From the NCBI GenBank assembly GCA_947646735.1, contig CANTFK010000072.1, positions 124,001-188,000 on the forward strand: 64,000 bases of DNA, read 5' to 3'. The number at the start of each line of letters is the position of its first letter. The first letter of the stretch is position 1. The DNA comes from Peronospora farinosa (taxonomy: Eukaryota; Oomycota; Peronosporomycetes; Peronosporales; Peronosporaceae). The notes beneath the pieces are model-generated. The model searched no databases. It saw only the letters and a program-made list of their open reading frames with translations, and was not told the origin of the DNA. The position numbers and the translations under genes are program-made. This document shows positions 11,938 to 22,117 of this stretch, piece after piece.

Positions 11938-12159
11938 CTATGGGGGCGGGTACCAGCAATCAACCGGGTTGAATTTAGTGTCCTTGCAGGCCTTTGCAGA
12001 AGATTGCAACAATGGGTCTTGCGTAGCCGATTCTTGCATCACATCGGACATCTTTAGCTTCCGGAGGTGATCTTTGGGAACAGAGTCAGCTGGGATAGGG
12101 ACGGCGGAACACCCGAGGACGACGACGGCGGCAAGAACAATTCCAAAAGAGAGCTTCAT
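11938..12159 (-). CDS. Small secreted protein (left-arm copy)
   Basis: A 73-residue protein starting at the ATG at 12159 (an upstream TTG in frame is unlikely). Residues 1-20 (MKLSFGIVLAAVVVLGCSA) are a clear signal peptide with a cleavage site before VPIPADS. The mature part is about 53 residues, with a charged segment HLRKLKMSDVMQ and a C-terminal pair of cysteines in CKDTKFNPVDCWYPPP. It is identical to the copy at 12779-13000 and faces it head to head. Short secreted proteins of this type in oomycetes are often apoplastic or effector candidates, but no family was recognised and there is no clear RXLR motif. It lies antisense to a spurious open frame. Confidence 0.75.
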   Translation of the reverse strand: MKLSFGIVLAAVVVLGCSAVPIPADSVPKDHLRKLKMSDVMQESATQDPLLQSSAKACKDTKFNPVDCWYPPP

Positions 12160-12778
12160 GTTATTCAAATCGAGTGGTGGGTGAAGTGTCTTATTCTAAG
12201 CAAATTTGAGAATGAGTTGAAGGGATCACAAGTCATATCGAAAATAAGACAAGCACTAGTGAATGCCACACAATATCCAGTCATATATTATATCTTCTAT
12301 TTACATAATGAGAAAGGGTTGTCCATCTGTCCGTACGTCGTGCTCGTTCTTTTGCAATCTGATTGGCTAATGTTACATGAACCTGAGATGGCGCTGGGCG
12401 TCATCCCTTTCAATGCGAATACACCTTGTTTTTTATAAAGTAGGTCGGTAGGGTGTTGAGAGTGTAATCTCTCAATGACTGATAAGGCGGGCCTAGGCTT
12501 TTTTATAAACGAGGTGTATTCGCATTGAAAGGGATGACGCCCAGCGCCATCTCAGGTTCATGTAACATTAGCCAATCAGATTGCAAAAGAACGAGCACGA
12601 CGTACGGACAGATGGACAACCCTTTCTCATTATGTAAATAGAAGATATAATATATGACTGGATATTGTGTGGCATTCACTAGTGCTTGTCTTATTTTCGA
12701 TATGACTTGTGATCCCTTCAACTCATTCTCAAATTTGCTTAGAATAAGACACTTCACCCACCACTCGATTTGAATAAC
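12160..12778. promoter_or_regulatory. Shared bidirectional upstream region at the palindrome axis
   Basis: The two secreted-protein genes are divergently arranged, 619 bp between ATGs. The region is symmetric except for the 86-bp spacer, so each gene has the same 260-bp upstream sequence. CCAATCAG (12573-12580 and its mirror), an AT-rich stretch and GGGATGACGCCCAG (12528-12541 and its mirror) are visible. No start-site motif can be proved. Confidence 0.4.
12428..12513. other. Spacer of the large palindrome
   Basis: 86 bp not shared between the arms. TTTTTTATAAA occurs in the same direction near both of its ends (12429 and 12499), a small direct repeat that could mark the join that produced the palindrome. 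Confidence 0.8.
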
Positions 12779-13000
12779 ATGAAGCTCTCTTTTGGAATTG
12801 TTCTTGCCGCCGTCGTCGTCCTCGGGTGTTCCGCCGTCCCTATCCCAGCTGACTCTGTTCCCAAAGATCACCTCCGGAAGCTAAAGATGTCCGATGTGAT
12901 GCAAGAATCGGCTACGCAAGACCCATTGTTGCAATCTTCTGCAAAGGCCTGCAAGGACACTAAATTCAACCCGGTTGATTGCTGGTACCCGCCCCCATAG
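12779..13000 (+). CDS. Small secreted protein (right-arm copy)
   Basis: Same 73-residue product as 11938-12159, with identical signal peptide and mature sequence. The ATG at 12779 follows a short leader (TTTGAATAAC). The stop is TAG directly after WYPPP. Only three cysteines are present, one of them in the signal peptide, so at most one disulphide is possible in the mature protein. Duplication by the palindrome doubles gene dose. Function unknown. Confidence 0.75.
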   Translation: MKLSFGIVLAAVVVLGCSAVPIPADSVPKDHLRKLKMSDVMQESATQDPLLQSSAKACKDTKFNPVDCWYPPP

Positions 13001-14545
13001 TAGAGCGTGCGCGGCTTATGCTTCCTATCAAGTTTACTCCGGTGAGCTGTGTGTGCGACAGCAACATCATTTTCTTCGATAATGTGTGCGAGTTAATCCG
13101 TGCTAGCCGTAACAACCTTGAGAAGTAATTCACGCTGGCTGACGATGCTGGTGCAGAACGTCACCTCTGCATCCCATCCAGAGCTCATGGGGTTTTGTTG
13201 TTGCTCTTTGTAGCAGATGAATACCATGTGGATAGTTAATGAAAAAATACTTTTTTGGTATTGGGTTGTATATCACTTGTTTTGGCATTCGAATAATCAA
13301 GCTCATTTAAGTTACGTGCGCTAGAACCATCTCTATTCCTTTTCAGATGAAGCTTTACAGACAGACCAGACCGTCCGTAAGCTGCAGCTCAACCAAAGGG
13401 TCATCCTCAACTCGCAAGTTGCGCCTACTCCTCATCAACTATCGTGATACAACACACACCACTCCACTCGTGTAAGCTCAGCATCGGAGGTGCTTTTGCT
13501 GTAGATGTGGTAGCAAGTATCTGTGCAGTCACAGATACCAAGACCGTCGATCCCGCCTCCTTCAAGTTAAAGTGAAACAACAACTCACTTTATCTACGCC
13601 GCTCTGACCAAACCATCAATACTGGTAGTGTAGGAAAAAGAAGCAGCAAATGCACTAGTTAAAAGCAAAGATACCAAGTACCTCTTCTTCTTCTTCCATT
13701 GGGTCATGCATGCGGTCAAATTTGGCAAATTAGTCAGCATCCAATGCGATGCTATCATTGAACTGGGTAGCACTTATATCGACACCGATGATAAAGATCG
13801 TAGTCACGGCGCGCCAAGTTCGTCATGATTGTCGGAGGTGATACGACGCGACAGGAAAGTCACCGATACAGTGCCGAAGATCAAGACCGTACGGAAGCGA
13901 TTCATTGTGGTCAGCTAAGTAGGCACCAAATAAAAACGTCAAGTATCAGATGGATGTATGTTGTACAAGACTCCATCGGATGTCCCGCATAAAGTTCTTT
14001 AGCTAGTAGAAGCCGTAGTAACTGAATCTCTTTGCTAGCCCTATCATGGGGATAAAGAGGCAGACCTACAACAGAATACTCTTGTGCTGCGAGGTCGAGT
14101 TTTCGCGTCATCTGGACAGCCTCGTACGGGATAATCTTGAGTAACTCTCATGAAATCTTGTGGGTATGTGCGCCGTAGATCCAATCAGAACGAACGAGGC
14201 CGCTGCGAAAGCATTCTGATGCATAGACACAGGAAAAATCAAAGGTACAGAAGAGAAAGACAGGTGAGGCTTAAACCAAATGACTATGACCCATTTCTGG
14301 TCTAGCTGAGCCAATAAGTTGCTACATAACACACGGCGTCCTTGTGAAACACACTGTCTAAGCAGTAGGTGCACGAACACCAACCATTACTTATCAAGAG
14401 CTGACCGTCGTCCAAGACTTAATGGGTTTCTTCTGACGCTCCGTTTCTGTCTTGTCGTCACTGTTCCGTCCAGCTCCTCCCATATAGTCCCCACAGATGT
14501 CTCTCAATACAACCAGCACATATGCACATTCCAAAAAACGTTCGC
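13001..14545. other. Non-coding part of right arm
   Basis: Mirror of 10396-11937; one 3-bp indel (near 13640, versus 11300) was noticed. No gene recognised. Confidence 0.6.
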
Positions 14546-16306
14546 CTAACCTCCGAAGTTGAAGTGGAAGGTGCGGCCGCCCTGCTGGAAAGTGTGCGCA
14601 TTGCTGAAGGGGTTATGCTGCTGCTGCTGCGGGTTGCCTGTGACATCCTCACCGCGATCGTACATGGCACGCGTTTCCTCATTGGATAGAATCTCGTAGG
14701 CTTCTGCAATGTCGTGAAATCGCTTTTGCACCTCCTCGCGCTCTGTTTCATCCTTATCAGTGTGCTTATCCGGATGCCACTCAAGCGCCTGTTGCGGTAT
14801 GCCTTCTTGATCTCTTTCGCATCGGACCTGCGTGAAACACCAAGAATCTTGTAGTAATTTTTGGTTTGCTCTGTTTTTAGAGCTGCCTCGGCCTGAGCCA
14901 CCTTCTTCTTGAACCCTTGACTCGAGTCGTCCAGCTTCAAAGCGCGCTTTGCTGATCGCACAGCATCATCGTATAGCTCAAGACCAATCTGCGCTTCGCT
15001 CAACTTTGCAAAGGCCTGTGCATTGTCGTTGTCAAAGCTCACAACCTTCTCACAGGCATCACGGGCCTTGGCAAAGTGTTTGAGACGCAGCTCGCTCGTA
15101 CATAACTGCAGATAGAACTCTTTGTTCATTGCAGAGTGTTCCGGATGTACTTCCAAAGCCGACTGCCACTCCTTCACAGCTTCGCCATGAGCTCCACGCT
15201 GCATGGCGTCCTCAGCACGGTTCACGTACTTAAAAACCTTTTCCAGTCTCCTGTACAGGGCCTTAATGCCCTTGTGCTCCGGATCCGAGTGCAAACCCTG
15301 ACGGTAGTGCAATTGCGCTGCTTCCAGTGACTGCTTGTCTCCAAGCGAGTACAGCACTTCACCACGCATCTGCAACGCGACTAGATTGGACGGATCCAAC
15401 TTGAGAACGGAACTGAGGTCCGAAATTGCATCGTACGCGTTCTGCAATGACACACTAAGTTGCGCCCGTTCCAGTAACAGTGGTACACTAGATATAGCCG
15501 AACCTTCCAGCACGTGGGTCAAGGAATCATATGCCGACTGATAGTCACCACGACTATGAGCGCGCTCTGCTTCGTTCATGTAAGAAACACATTCTTTGCT
15601 CTTGTCCAGCTGCTCAATGCCCACTGTATCCTTTGGATACAATCTGATTTTCCAATCGAATAGTAGCCTTATCAATAAACAAACAAAAACATCGAAACAG
15701 ATAAACGATAAAATCCAAAATTGTAACGTACTCAACGAGATGCTGAAAATCCTCAGAGGCCTCGACACATTGTCCCAGCATCATTAAGAGTTTGCCACGT
15801 TGTAGCATTCCCTGCTTATACTTGGGGTTCACGTTTAAAGACGACGACAAATCCGATAGAGCGTGTGTGTATTTACGCTCACTCAGATAAGCTCGGAATC
15901 GTTTGTAGAAATTGCGCTCATTTGTAGGCTCTAATTCAATGAGTTTGGACAGCAGAGAAATGGCCTAAAAACGGGTAATTTGTGAGCAAAATTAGCCTTC
16001 GTTTGGAACGTTTCTGCTAGTTTTCACTTGAAATCGCACCATCTTCATATCTCCACTGGCAAATGCATTATCTGCAGCTACGCGGGCTTTTGTAACGGTG
16101 TCACTAGTAGCCGCTACGTGCTGGATAATCATATAATCATACAGATATTAATTAGATTATTTGTGGATAAATGAAGATATCTCAACCGCTGGTGGGATGG
16201 AATCAATCAACCAGAGTTTATATAGAGATACGAGATAGAGAAACTCACGCACATTAACAGTGCAGAAAGCGCACAGAACGCCTGCGACGAGGACAAATAC
16301 GCGCAT
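14546..16306 (-). pseudogene. DNAJC3/P58IPK-like TPR-DnaJ co-chaperone with one-base frameshift
   Basis: Four exons: 16306-16253 (signal peptide MRVFVLVAGVLCAFCTVN), 16120-16040, 15964-15732 and 15643-14546, with introns of 132, 75 and 88 bp bounded by GT..AG. The protein has a signal peptide, several TPR-like helices (residues about 50-330) and a C-terminal J domain starting NYYKILGVSRR. Length would be about 488 residues, as usual for DNAJC3, which acts in the ER lumen as a BiP co-chaperone. A base is missing at 14791-14800 (TACCGCAACAG), so the frame leaves the J domain before HPDKH, which is encoded in the next frame. Both arms share this lesion: an old mutation, a conversion product, or a consensus error. 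Confidence 0.85.
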
Positions 16307-17013
16307 TTTTTAGAGGTGTATGTAACTTTGATAGTGCAGGACGTGTTGTAACGACTGAAAAAGGCATTATATATGAGGTTTGTATACGGATGGATTTGAC
16401 AAATATTGGGAACGTGCCACGTGTAAGTTTTCCATCAGTAAGATTTATCTCGAAGAATGAGTCGTAAAAAGTCGGACTGTAACGTTTTTTCATATAACTT
16501 GCATATATTATTTACAACCATTCTGAGGATGGTACCAAAAGCGTGAAATAAAAAAGGGAGCTGCTATATTCACACCCTTCTTCCTTAAATTTACACCCTT
16601 TACAAACAAGAAATTTATATACAGATAAAAAGAGGAAATTACTAGATTGACACCATTTTCATTATGGGAATATATAAATACTAGGGTGCTCACCCGTCGT
16701 TCCGACGGACTTAATGCGCGACTCTACGCCAGTAGTATATTGACCTTTATATTATCAATTTACCTAATTATATTCGGTTGACTAAGGTGAAATGATAATA
16801 TGAAGGTCGATAGAATGTTTACCTGTCGTTCCGACGGTGCGAAGTAGTATATATAGGCATCTTAAACGCAGCGATTTGCTAGGGTTTTACCCGTCGTTCC
16901 GATGGAAAGGTGCGCGAATTCAACGCTGACAGTATACAGGCCCATCACTTTGCTTAGAAAATTAGGTTGCCTTACGTAAATTGATAAGTATGAAAGTAAT
17001 TATTGGCCAGTAT
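16307..17013. other. Upstream region of the DnaJ gene with three short hairpin repeats
   Basis: AT-rich, no coding sequence. Three near-identical 15-mers able to fold (CCGTCG-TTC-CGACGG) lie at 16694-16708, 16823-16837 (one mismatch) and 16891-16905 (one mismatch). The segment 16555-16690 repeats short CACCCTT/ACACC words and looks like a degraded small element. Confidence 0.6.
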
Positions 17014-17473
17014 TGTAATGGGGCACCCTCCGACTATACTGATTACAGTATAATCTACTTTCACTGATTACAGTGAAAGCAGGTGCCTCAATTACCTCTC
17101 TTACACAAGAGGCAGAGGAAGCTTTACTTCTAAACAAACGCTTAGAAGTAGAGGAAAAGAAAAACTGTATTTAAAATAGTTAACTATCTTAATAAAACTA
17201 ATCTGTTATAACCTATGTTAACTATATTAAACTACAACTATGTATGTTGACGACTTGCCCTCCACTCATTGCGCGCGTCCATCGGTCATTGGTCAGGCGT
17301 TGGTTGAATGATGGCCCATATCAACCAATGAGAGGGCATCTCCAACTTCAAGGAGATCTAGGAACAATATTATTAGAAAAGGTAATATTGTCAAAATATT
17401 ATTAGTTATAATAATATTTTTATTGACACTTCATATAAGTGTCAATATTATGTAACGGGCTCACCCCGTTACA
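17014..17473 (-). repeat. LTR, family A (460 bp), complete, minus orientation
   Basis: Near-identical in reverse complement to the LTR at 60460-60918 (459 bp): starts TGTAACGGGGTGAGCCCGTTACA at 17473 and ends CATTACA at 17014, including the twin hairpins with loop TAAT/ATTA. A C-rich tract right after 17473 is the complement of a polypurine tract, so this is a 3' LTR. Confidence 0.9.
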
Positions 17474-17571
17474 TCACCCCCCCCCCTCAACCAACAGTCA
17501 CATTAGTGACTGGTTAGTGACTATGGGAAAGGATAACTTGTCGAATTTTCTTTTATTTCAACAATTACGCT
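17474..17571 (-). other. Polypurine tract and 3' untranslated end of a family A element
   Basis: The plus strand reads TCAC followed by a long run of C and CTCAACC; the minus strand is a G-rich primer tract adjoining the LTR. Confidence 0.7.
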
Positions 17572-17829
17572 ATGACAAAGTCAATGCGCGTCGCTGCTAA
17601 GGCAGCCAAGAGCTCGGCTGCACGCCTGAGTGCAGCCGCTACTGAGGCTTCACAGCCTCAGCCAGCAGACACTAATGTGTCTGCTGGAAGTCAACTTTAG
17701 CCTGCAACGCCTGTTGCAGGTTCACGTAGCGCTTCGCCACGTGAAGATGTTGACCCAGAGTTAGTCGTTGACTACTCTGTTGAGTCGGATGACGCATCCG
17801 GCTTAAAGTCACCTATTCCACTCCTGTAA
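17572..17829 (+). pseudogene. Antisense ORF remnant inside a family A element
   Basis: The plus-strand ATG at 17572 lies 99 bp inside the 3' LTR and runs antisense to the element. It encodes MTKSMRVAAKAAKSS and then an acidic segment near EDVDPELVVDYSVESDD, with one in-frame TAG at 17698-17700 and a stop at 17829. No family recognised. Its position matches the antisense frames at 33802 and 57103. It could instead be a chance open frame. Confidence 0.4.
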
Positions 17830-17941
17830 TGGGTCTACCTATTACATAAGTAGTTATAGGATTAATACATAATTACATAAGTAGGCATAGGGCAGTATCC
17901 GATTAGCGGATACTGCGCGTCATTTTATTATTGGTTTATTA
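17827..17941 (+). repeat. LTR fragment, family B
   Basis: TGTAATGGGTCTACC... matches the start of the 317-bp LTR at 33684-33368 and includes the hairpin GCAGTATCCG-ATTAG-CGGATACTGC. It is cut off at 17941, where a family A fragment begins. Confidence 0.75.
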
Positions 17942-18275
17942 TTAGAAGTAGAGGAAAAGAAAAACTGTATTTGATATAGTTAACTATCTAATAAAACTAA
18001 TCTTTTATAACCTTCTGGTAACTATATTAAACTACAACTATGTATGTTGACGACTTGCCCTCCACTCATTGCGCGCGTCCATCGGTCATTGGTCAGCGCG
18101 TTGGTTGATATGATGGCCCATATCAACCAATGAGAGGGCATCTCCAACTTCAAGGAGATCTAGGAACAATATTATTAGAAAAGGTAATATTGTCAAAATA
18201 TTACTAGTTATAATAATATTTTTATTGACATTTATATGAAGTGTCAATATTATGTAACGGGCTCACCCCGTTACA
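17942..18275 (-). repeat. LTR fragment, family A, minus orientation
   Basis: About 334 bp matching 17141-17473; it lacks the distal 126 bp. It could be the remains of the 5' LTR of the same element as 17014-17473. The flanking pentamers (AGTAT, ATGGT) do not match. Confidence 0.85.
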
Positions 18276-19044
18276 ATGGTGGTACCATGGATAAGATCAG
18301 ATAAAACGATTGCCAGCTTTTAAGGCGTACAAGCTCTTCAATCCAGATTAATATTAGACTTTCTCCCACCATCCGAACTTATTTTGAATCGATGGCAGCA
18401 GAGATCAGATAGGAACTCGGCTGATGATTATTCCGACATTGGAAAACGAGCATCCGTCGATTGTAATTGTAAGAGTTAGTCGTCCCTTGGTCAGAAAAAA
18501 GGCTTGAACAGTTGGACGTTGGAGTCTACGCCACTTTGAATTGAAGGCCAAGATTGACGGTATCGCCCACTTCGGCACGTGCGCGAATTGCTCAAAGTTG
18601 AATTGTTTATAATAATTTAGTCTAGCTAAGTCCAGGTGGCTTCATTCAAGTGTCATTAGACGGTGGGTTTTCTGCTGAATATCACTCACTATCAGATGAA
18701 TAATGTTTTTTAATATAATTTACTTTGTGGTCGATGATGTGACTCCATCGAAAATTCGACCTTATCTGTCGCTTATGTCGAGCTCTGGATCCAAAATATT
18801 GCCGAGGCGATTTGTATTGGCCCATTTTGTCTATCGAGAAAGTTGACTCGGTTCAAGTCATCTTTCCATTACTAAAGTCAGCTATAAGAAATGAAATGTG
18901 TAAGTTATCGCTATGTTCAACGTTCCAAGAACAAATCTCCTCGATTACATCGCTAGTGCTTGCCTTCAGCCATGTTAACGTCAGCTATTGCACCTATGTC
19001 ATCTTGTGCAACACCTCTTTCGCCAGAAGCAGGTTCGTTTAAGG
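18276..19044. other. Intergenic region, nothing recognised
   Basis: No long open frame, LTR or strong repeat seen. It is the 3' flank of the NVL-like gene. Confidence 0.6.
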
Positions 19045-21399
19045 CTACGGTAATGCTGGAGCTTTAGCTAGGGTCAATCGCGATTTACGGAGGTTCTTCT
19101 TCATCCGATCAAACATCCGTTGGTCAGCACGTGAAACCGATGGTAATACGCGATCAAACGAACTGAGGAAATGGTGATGCTCAATTCCCAAAACAACTGT
19201 AGCATCTATCTCCAGTTTTGAGAAATCTGTCTCGCGCAAGGCTGTAAGTCCGGCTTCGCGAACTAATGCACTCAGATCGGCACCGCTGAAGCCCTCGCAG
19301 CGAGGGTCGCCAGCAATTGCCTCCAAATCAACCGACGGTGCCACGGCACATTTGGCAGCGATCGTTTTCAGTATCTGGTACCGTTCAGATGCTTGAGGCA
19401 GCGGTACATAAAGCAGCTTGTCAAGGCGACCAGGACGCAGCATGGCAGAGTCGATAATGTCTGGACGATTCGTAGCGGCAATCACGAATACATTGCGACG
19501 GCCGTCCAAGCCATCCATTTCTGTCAGCAACTGGTTCACGACACGCTCACTGACGCCATTGCCACCAGCATCACCACCAGCTCCACCCGATCGTCGCGGA
19601 GCCAGAGCATCGAGTTCGTCAAAAAACACAACACAAGGAGAGGACGCTCGAGCTCGCTGGAAGACCTGGCGCACGGACCGCTCAGACTCGCCCACATACT
19701 TGTCCAGAAGTTCAGGTCCTTTAATGCTGATAAAGTTAGCGCCACTTTCATGGGCAATAGCCTTGGCCAGCAATGTCTTGCCACAGCCGGGTGGCCCGTA
19801 CAGCAACACACCAGCCGGCATGGACAAACCAAAAGCTGCAAATCTCTCCGGGTGAGCAATCGGCTGTAGAATCGCGAGCGATAGCTCGTCGCGCACCTCA
19901 CTCAGAGCACCAATGTCGTCCCAAGAGACATCTGGGATCGTAGCGAATCCCTCACGCTTGGAACTTGGCTGCACCTTCGGGATCGCAGCTTCAAAATCGA
20001 CCATCGTGATGCGAAGCGGTGCCAGCTGCGCTTCCGTGAATGGTTCTACCTGAGCGCGCAAGTCATCAGCCGCTGACCGAGTCTTCTCAGCATTGTTTTC
20101 TTTTTCCACCAAATTATCCTGAGTACTATCTATCTCCATTAAATCATCACAAGTACTAGTGTCCGACGTTTCCGTCTCAGCAGACACGCTAGTCGCATCA
20201 ATTTCCGCTGCCACCTTATTTACCTCGGTAATATTTGTGAAAATGCGATTCACGGCTCCAACCGCAGCCTCCTTCGTCAGTGACACTAGATCAGCGCCAA
20301 CATATCCAGGTGTGCGGCGCGCAAGCGCAGCAAAGTCAAAGTCTCCTTCAAGTGTCATCTTCCTTGCCAGCACCCGCAAAATTTTCTCTCGTGCCTCTTC
20401 GTCCGGAATTCCCAAACAAATCTCACGGTCGAACCGTCCAGCTCGACGCAACGCCGAATCCAGTGCGTCTGGTCGGTTTGTCGCTCCAATCAGCACAACC
20501 GGTTTTCCTCCGGTGTTTTCTAAACTCAACGAGTCTGTACTAGTTAGCAACTGCGCCACAATTCTCTTCTCCATCCCACGCGCAGATGTTTCGCGCTTGG
20601 GGGTAATCGCGTCTATCTCGTCAATAAAAATGATCGACGGAGCGCGTGCAATAGCTTCATCAAATAGTTCCCTCAGTTTCTGTTCCGACTCGCCCGACAT
20701 ACCTGACACTACCTCCGGTGCCGAGATCTTCAGGAACGTGGCTCCACACTCTCCTGCAATAGCGTGAGCCAGCATGGACTTGCCCGTACCTGGCGGCCCA
20801 TGAAGCAGCACTCCTCTCGGTGGTTCCACACCCAAATGAGCGTATATTTCTGGATGGGTCAGCGGGTATTCGATAAGTTCTCGAACTTCCTGCAAAACGG
20901 CCTGAATTCCTCCCACGTCGCTATATCTAGCGGTGGGGCGTTCCACTACAAAGCCTCGACTCTCTTCTGCTGGATTCTCGTATTCCTGAAACTCCTGTTG
21001 AATCCTTTTTCGTACAATTTTAACCTTTTTAACTACTGGTTTGTCTACATTAACATAATTCTGCTGAATGGCTCGATTCAGCGTATTCCCAGCACCTGAT
21101 GCGGCCTGCAGCTGTTCCTGCAACCTGATTTGCTGCTCATTGTTGCTGTCGCTAGCGGAACGTGCGCGTTTGGGGCCTTCGGAGCTCGATTTGTCCTGGT
21201 TTTTGATCTCCAGTAGATTTGGTTGTATTTTCTTCAGTACTTTGGCCACTACTTTACGTAGTGCACCCTGAGGCTTGCGCTGATACTCGGCATATGTCTC
21301 ACGTAAATGTGAAGTGACGGCGGTCTCTCCTGGATGCGCTCCGCGCTCCTCACACTCGCGCAGATAGCGCCGTACGTGGAAACTCACTTTGGCTTCCAT
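19045..21399 (-). CDS. NVL/Rix7-type AAA ATPase (ribosome biogenesis)
   Basis: An intronless 784-residue protein. The N-terminus (VSFHVRRYLREC, residues 5-16) resembles the NVL/Rix7 N-domain, followed by a basic, low-complexity linker (70-150). AAA module 1: Walker A GPPGTGKS (about 201-208), Walker B IIFIDEIDAI, second region of homology RAGRFDREI. An acidic insert (about 395-450) follows. AAA module 2: Walker A GPPGCGKT (about 533-540), Walker B VVFFDELDAL, then RPGRLDKLLYVPLP. All catalytic motifs are intact. Rix7/NVL removes assembly factors from pre-60S ribosomes in the nucleolus; other members of the CDC48 group are less likely given the N-terminus. Start ATG at 21399. Confidence 0.9.
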   Translation of the reverse strand: MEAKVSFHVRRYLRECEERGAHPGETAVTSHLRETYAEYQRKPQGALRKVVAKVLKKIQPNLLEIKNQDKSSSEGPKRARSASDSNNEQQIRLQEQLQAASGAGNTLNRAIQQNYVNVDKPVVKKVKIVRKRIQQEFQEYENPAEESRGFVVERPTARYSDVGGIQAVLQEVRELIEYPLTHPEIYAHLGVEPPRGVLLHGPPGTGKSMLAHAIAGECGATFLKISAPEVVSGMSGESEQKLRELFDEAIARAPSIIFIDEIDAITPKRETSARGMEKRIVAQLLTSTDSLSLENTGGKPVVLIGATNRPDALDSALRRAGRFDREICLGIPDEEAREKILRVLARKMTLEGDFDFAALARRTPGYVGADLVSLTKEAAVGAVNRIFTNITEVNKVAAEIDATSVSAETETSDTSTCDDLMEIDSTQDNLVEKENNAEKTRSAADDLRAQVEPFTEAQLAPLRITMVDFEAAIPKVQPSSKREGFATIPDVSWDDIGALSEVRDELSLAILQPIAHPERFAAFGLSMPAGVLLYGPPGCGKTLLAKAIAHESGANFISIKGPELLDKYVGESERSVRQVFQRARASSPCVVFFDELDALAPRRSGGAGGDAGGNGVSERVVNQLLTEMDGLDGRRNVFVIAATNRPDIIDSAMLRPGRLDKLLYVPLPQASERYQILKTIAAKCAVAPSVDLEAIAGDPRCEGFSGADLSALVREAGLTALRETDFSKLEIDATVVLGIEHHHFLSSFDRVLPSVSRADQRMFDRMKKNLRKSRLTLAKAPALP

Positions 21400-22117
21400 T
21401 ATAGTGTGTGTTTTTTTACTGGCGGCGATGAAACGCGTTGTTTATTGGCTAAAAAGGATTGTGAACTTCATTGAATTTTAGAATGTCAATTGTCTTACAA
21501 ATGAGTAGCACTTCGTTTCGAGTATTGTGTGTGCTAAAGGGATGGTGGAGTTGTAACTTCCAGTAAATTTGACAATGGGAATTAACATAAATTGTGTTCT
21601 CATTTAAATCTCAACGTTGCCTTCGCTAAAGCTTCGTATTTTAGTACAATGCGGTACGCAGATGCATCAACAAGTTGTGCTTGAAGTTTTAGCTCTACTT
21701 TTTCAGTCAGTCACTTGGTCTTACTGTATCGTCGGCCTTCTTCGAGACATGCCATCTTCTCGACCAACTAATTTCAAAGGGAACAAGCTCATGTGTGCTT
21801 TTAATGTGCGTCAACGACTAAGTTGCAACAAATGGCGTTGAATGGTTTTCTTCTAAAAATGGCAACGTTTTTTTGCCAGTCACTATCGTAGCAAGAGAAT
21901 TGTAAGAATACAGACCATAGGACAGCATGCTCTTCTAACCGGATTTCAAGGCACGTGCTGCAGCACTAAAACGCAAGTGCCATCAGACAACATTTCGCTT
22001 CAGATAAACCAAATTTACAACGCCATGCTTGAAAGCTGAGCACAAGAGTGGCCGAATGACCACCATAAGCGCTTTGAGCCACGTTATGGCCATAACAATG
22101 TTTTTAGTGCAATCTCG
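21400..22117. other. Intergenic: NVL upstream region and 3' flank of the TMEM94-like gene
   Basis: No coding sequence recognised. Presumed NVL promoter in the first 150-200 bp; no TATA or initiator motif is convincing. Confidence 0.6.

Larger units (their letters stand above)
3607..12427 (+). repeat. Left arm of large inverted repeat (palindrome)
   Basis: From 3607 to 12427 this strand matches the reverse complement of 12514-16130, once the 5,201-bp Copia element and its 5-bp target duplication are removed (about 3,615 versus 3,617 bp). The outer end is the boundary with the left-edge Gypsy, so the duplication may once have extended further. Outer 0.5 kb: about 6% exon and 14% intron-3 differences. 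Inside about 9392 only two differences were noticed over 3 kb. Confidence 0.95.
12514..16130 (-). repeat. Right arm of large inverted repeat
   Basis: Reverse complement of the left arm. It lacks the Copia insertion and continues on its outer side into intron 1 and exon 1 of the DnaJ gene, so this arm holds the ancestral arrangement. Confidence 0.95.

Noticed and set aside
12067..12438. 123-residue frame antisense to the secreted protein (also 12503-12871)
   Set aside because: It overlaps the signal-peptide gene antisense, lacks protein character, and exists twice only because of the palindrome.
19393..20767. Plus-strand frames of 100-200 residues opposite the NVL gene
   Set aside because: Shadows of a well conserved AAA ATPase coding sequence.
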